Below are positions 5,920-6,187 of a stretch of DNA of 6,187 bases, one piece after another; position 1 is the stretch's first letter; every line of letters starts with the position of its first letter. The notes beneath the pieces were generated by a model. It worked only from the letters and a program-made list of their open reading frames with translations. It searched no databases and was not told the origin of the DNA. Origin of the DNA: a bacterium (GTDB lineage Bacteria > SZUA-79 > Acidulodesulfobacterales > Acidulodesulfobacteraceae); assembly GCA_021828445.1 (NCBI GenBank), contig JAJZJD010000061.1, positions 1-6,187 on the forward strand, written 5' to 3'. Made by a program: the position numbers and the translations under genes.

Positions 5920-5952
5920 ATTATACATTTATTATACATTTATTATACAATA
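5920..5952 (-). promoter_or_regulatory. Three 11-bp direct repeats, probable RHH operator
   Basis: On the plus strand ATTATACATTT at 5920-5930 and 5931-5941 is followed by the related ATTATACAATA at 5942-5952. The spacing is one helical turn. The third copy contains the -10 box, and the other two cover the start and early leader of the RHH transcript, an arrangement suited to repression by a ribbon-helix-helix protein. Confidence 0.6.
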
Positions 5953-5969
5953 CTGTTTTATAATGTCAA
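5942..5969 (-). promoter_or_regulatory. Near-consensus sigma70 promoter of the RHH operon
   Basis: TTGACA (5969-5964), a 16-base spacer and TATAAT (5947-5942) on the minus strand: both hexamers are exact consensus. Transcription would begin near 5935, about 38 bases before the RHH start codon. A promoter this strong usually needs a repressor. Confidence 0.85.
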
Positions 5970-5981
5970 GCAAATTGTTAG

Positions 5982-6187
5982 ATTTTTTGGATGGGCTATT
6001 TGTCTTGGAGCGTTCCTATGATGGCTTATGCTTTAGTATTGGGTTCAACTTACGCAATGGTGGGAGCTATAAGCTCAATGGACTCGGCGGGGAAGAGCGC
6101 CGCGAGTACGGGCGGAGCGGCGGCGGCGACGGGTAATGTGAATCAAGGGAACGTGGGGATGAATAATTATAATGCGAATAAGATAAA
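5982..6187 (+). pseudogene. Orphan traG C-terminal module, 5' part missing, continues beyond the window
   Basis: From TGG at 5988 the frame reads WMGYLSWSVPMMAYAL and onward, matching traG residue 463 on. The first 36 residues are 34/36 identical, and the aligned 108 bases are 89/108 identical, mostly with synonymous changes, so this is a diverged homologue that was under coding selection and not a recent copy. Similarity continues through an Ala/Gly-rich stretch to NYNANK (traG 522-527) near the end of the window. An in-frame TAG at 5979-5981 ends the frame upstream; the ATG at 5991 has no ribosome site. The signal peptide, periplasmic domain and all but the last membrane helix are missing. 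It may be a silent donor cassette for the traG C-terminus, or simply the remains of a truncated second traG. The frame remains open at the window edge. Confidence 0.85.

Noticed and set aside
5898..5939. Longer RHH start at 5939
   Set aside because: It would lie at or before the predicted transcription start, and the AAAGGAGG site falls inside the extension and fits the ATG at 5897.

Overview
The window looks like part of a conjugative or integrative element from an AT-rich Gram-negative bacterium. The main gene encodes a TraG-type mating-pair stabilisation protein of an F-like type IV secretion system, which implies an inner and outer membrane. The rest is short accessory genes, duplications and gene remnants, as expected in a recombining accessory locus. 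The species cannot be named from the sequence.

Layout: (1) 1-257, the end of a small two-helix membrane protein, then traG (259-3348), one plus-strand operon with the traG ribosome site inside the upstream gene. (2) 3349-3783, a convergent minus-strand gene for a small acidic protein ('A', 3407-3658), ending in a strong hairpin terminator shared with the end of traG. (3) 3784-4815, an AT-rich promoter region, a Panacea-domain (SocA-like) antitoxin gene and a decayed downstream toxin gene. (4) 4816-4984, a possible gene-tail remnant and a classic terminator serving a second minus-strand acidic protein gene ('B', 4985-5221), a clear paralogue of A. (5) 5222-5987, a minus-strand operon of a ribbon-helix-helix regulator and a two-helix membrane protein, driven by a near-consensus sigma70 promoter overlapping three 11-bp operator-like repeats, and running directly toward B. 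(6) 5988-6187, a second, diverged copy of the traG segment that begins at the last membrane helix, without the first 462 codons, a start or a ribosome site; it runs off the window.

The most interesting idea is that this is a traG C-terminal cassette locus. The complete traG is followed, after an accessory block, by an orphan traG 3' module that starts in the conserved last membrane helix. Homologous recombination there would exchange the long variable C-terminal half, which in F and SXT/R391 carries entry-exclusion specificity. The paralogous acidic genes A and B share a 62-bp upstream element that is more conserved than their coding DNA, and both sit convergently against the 3' end of a traG or traG-like tail. 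This suggests repeated modular units. It is inference: no homology search was possible.
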